64,000 bases of DNA, from the NCBI GenBank assembly GCA_023461275.1, contig JAEYMI010000038.1, forward strand, positions 81,071 through 145,070. The letters are read 5' to 3'. This DNA comes from Actinomycetes bacterium. Lineage in GTDB: Bacteria; Actinomycetota; Actinomycetes; Mycobacteriales; Mycobacteriaceae. Numbering within the stretch: the first letter of the stretch is position 1; the number at the start of each line of letters is the position of its first letter. Shown here one piece after another: positions 63,265 through 64,000 of this stretch. Under the pieces are notes generated by a model. It saw only the letters and a list, made by a program, of their open reading frames with translations, made no database searches and was not told the DNA's origin. A program made the position numbers and the translations under genes.

Positions 63265-64000
63265 ATGCGTGGAATCATCTTGGCCGGTGGTACCGGTTCG
63301 CGGTTGCATCCGATCACTCAGGGTGTGAGTAAGCAGTTGGTGCCGGTCTATGACAAGCCGATGATCTATTACCCGCTGTCGACGTTGATGTTGGCGGGGA
63401 TCAGTGACATTTTGATCATCACGACTCCGCAGGATCGGGCGGCGTTTGAGGGTTTGTTGGGCAATGGTGAGCAGTTCGGCATCACCCTCAGTTATGTGAC
63501 GCAGCAGTCGCCGGATGGTCTGGCGCAGGCGTTCATCCTGGGTGCCGATCACATCGGTGATGATTCGGTCGCTCTGGTGCTCGGTGACAACATCTTCTAC
63601 GGCCCCGGTCTGGGTAACCAGCTCGGTGGGTTCGAGGAGATTGATGGTGGTGCGGTGTTCGCCTACTGGGTGGCCAATCCGACGGCCTACGGTGTGGTGG
63701 AGTTCGATGAGTCGGGGACCGCGATCTCGATGGAAGAGAAACCGGCGCAACCGAAGTCGAACTATGCGGTCCCGGGACTGTATTTCTATGACAACGATGT
63801 GATCGAGATTGCCCGCAACCTCAAGCCCAGTGCGCGTGGCGAATACGAGATCACCGATGTCAACGCCCACTACCTGGAGCGGGGCAAGTTGTCGGTGACG
63901 GTGTTGCCGCGTGGTACGGCGTGGTTGGATACCGGAACGTTCGATTCACTGTTGGATGCCGGCAACTTTGTGCGCACGGTGGAGCAGCGGCAGGGTTTGA
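63265..64000 (+). CDS. rmlA: Glucose-1-phosphate thymidylyltransferase (3' end outside window)
   Basis: 245 codons visible from ATG 63265; the gene runs off the window. MRGIILAGGTGSRLHPITQGVSKQLVPVYDKPMIYYPLSTLMLAGI is the nucleotidyltransferase signature, and LVLGDNIFYGPGL, NPTAYGVVEFDE, SMEEKPAQPKSNYAVPGLYFYD and RGTAWLDTGTFDSLL follow in the RmlA order. Makes dTDP-glucose, the RmlB substrate. The 65-bp gap to rmlB holds both promoters. Confidence 0.95.
   Translation, partial: MRGIILAGGTGSRLHPITQGVSKQLVPVYDKPMIYYPLSTLMLAGISDILIITTPQDRAAFEGLLGNGEQFGITLSYVTQQSPDGLAQAFILGADHIGDDSVALVLGDNIFYGPGLGNQLGGFEEIDGGAVFAYWVANPTAYGVVEFDESGTAISMEEKPAQPKSNYAVPGLYFYDNDVIEIARNLKPSARGEYEITDVNAHYLERGKLSVTVLPRGTAWLDTGTFDSLLDAGNFVRTVEQRQGL

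Overview
The window is high-GC actinobacterial chromosome. Gene content and order follow the Mycobacterium tuberculosis Rv3677c to Rv3634c segment: metallo-hydrolase, crp, nth, tlpA-like, NUDIX, marP, ephE-like, holin-like, acs, Rv3662c-like, ssd, tadA/B/C, flp, tadE, Hrq1-type helicase, cspA, topA, adenylate cyclase, holB, galE. With the extra accessory genes this points to Mycobacteriales, most likely Gordonia or a close relative (inference from gene order and style, not from a database search).

Layout. 1-10.7 kb is the conserved crp/nth/marP/acs block. 10.8-11.12 kb (minus strand) has no convincing gene but has a promoter and a terminal hairpin at the site where mycobacteria carry the abundant Ms1 small RNA. 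11.2-13.3 kb has a secreted nuclease and a secreted lipase around a candidate short structured RNA. 13.45-29.84 kb is a Tad/Flp pilus locus interrupted twice: by a RibD-like/TetR/nickel-transporter block, and by a 9.16-kb integrated element. 30-41.9 kb is conserved housekeeping sequence (helicase, cspA, topA, ctaG-like, cyclase, holB). 41.9-59.1 kb is accessory: an ABC uptake operon, a haem peroxidase plus catalase-like pair, a LuxR-type ATPase regulator, tRNA-Thr(CGU), a secreted protein, a PCD-VOC fusion, a GntR/MFS pair and a large membrane protein. 59.2-64 kb has galE, a membrane protein, a hydrolase, rmlB and the start of rmlA.

The main discovery is the element at 19810-28970. It encodes a large serine integrase, an excisionase-like protein, a PrimPol-AAA replication protein followed by iteron-like repeats (probable origin), a scaffold-like protein, an HK97-type major capsid protein, a head-tail adaptor, a stopper, a tail terminator and a few small accessory genes. 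It has no portal, terminase large subunit, protease, tail or lysis genes. That is the layout of a capsid-encoding phage satellite that needs a helper phage. It sits inside flp, the major pilin gene. Joining the two flanks at a shared TA rebuilds a 93-residue Flp prepilin with an intact G/MSTAEY processing motif. Joining the two element ends rebuilds a 52-bp attP, symmetric about TA, with identical 10-bp outer arms. The element therefore cuts the pilin gene at its most conserved codons and should switch the pilus off while integrated and restore it on precise excision.

Start codons, att sites and hairpins were read by eye. Family assignments rest on motifs and gene order; no searches were run.
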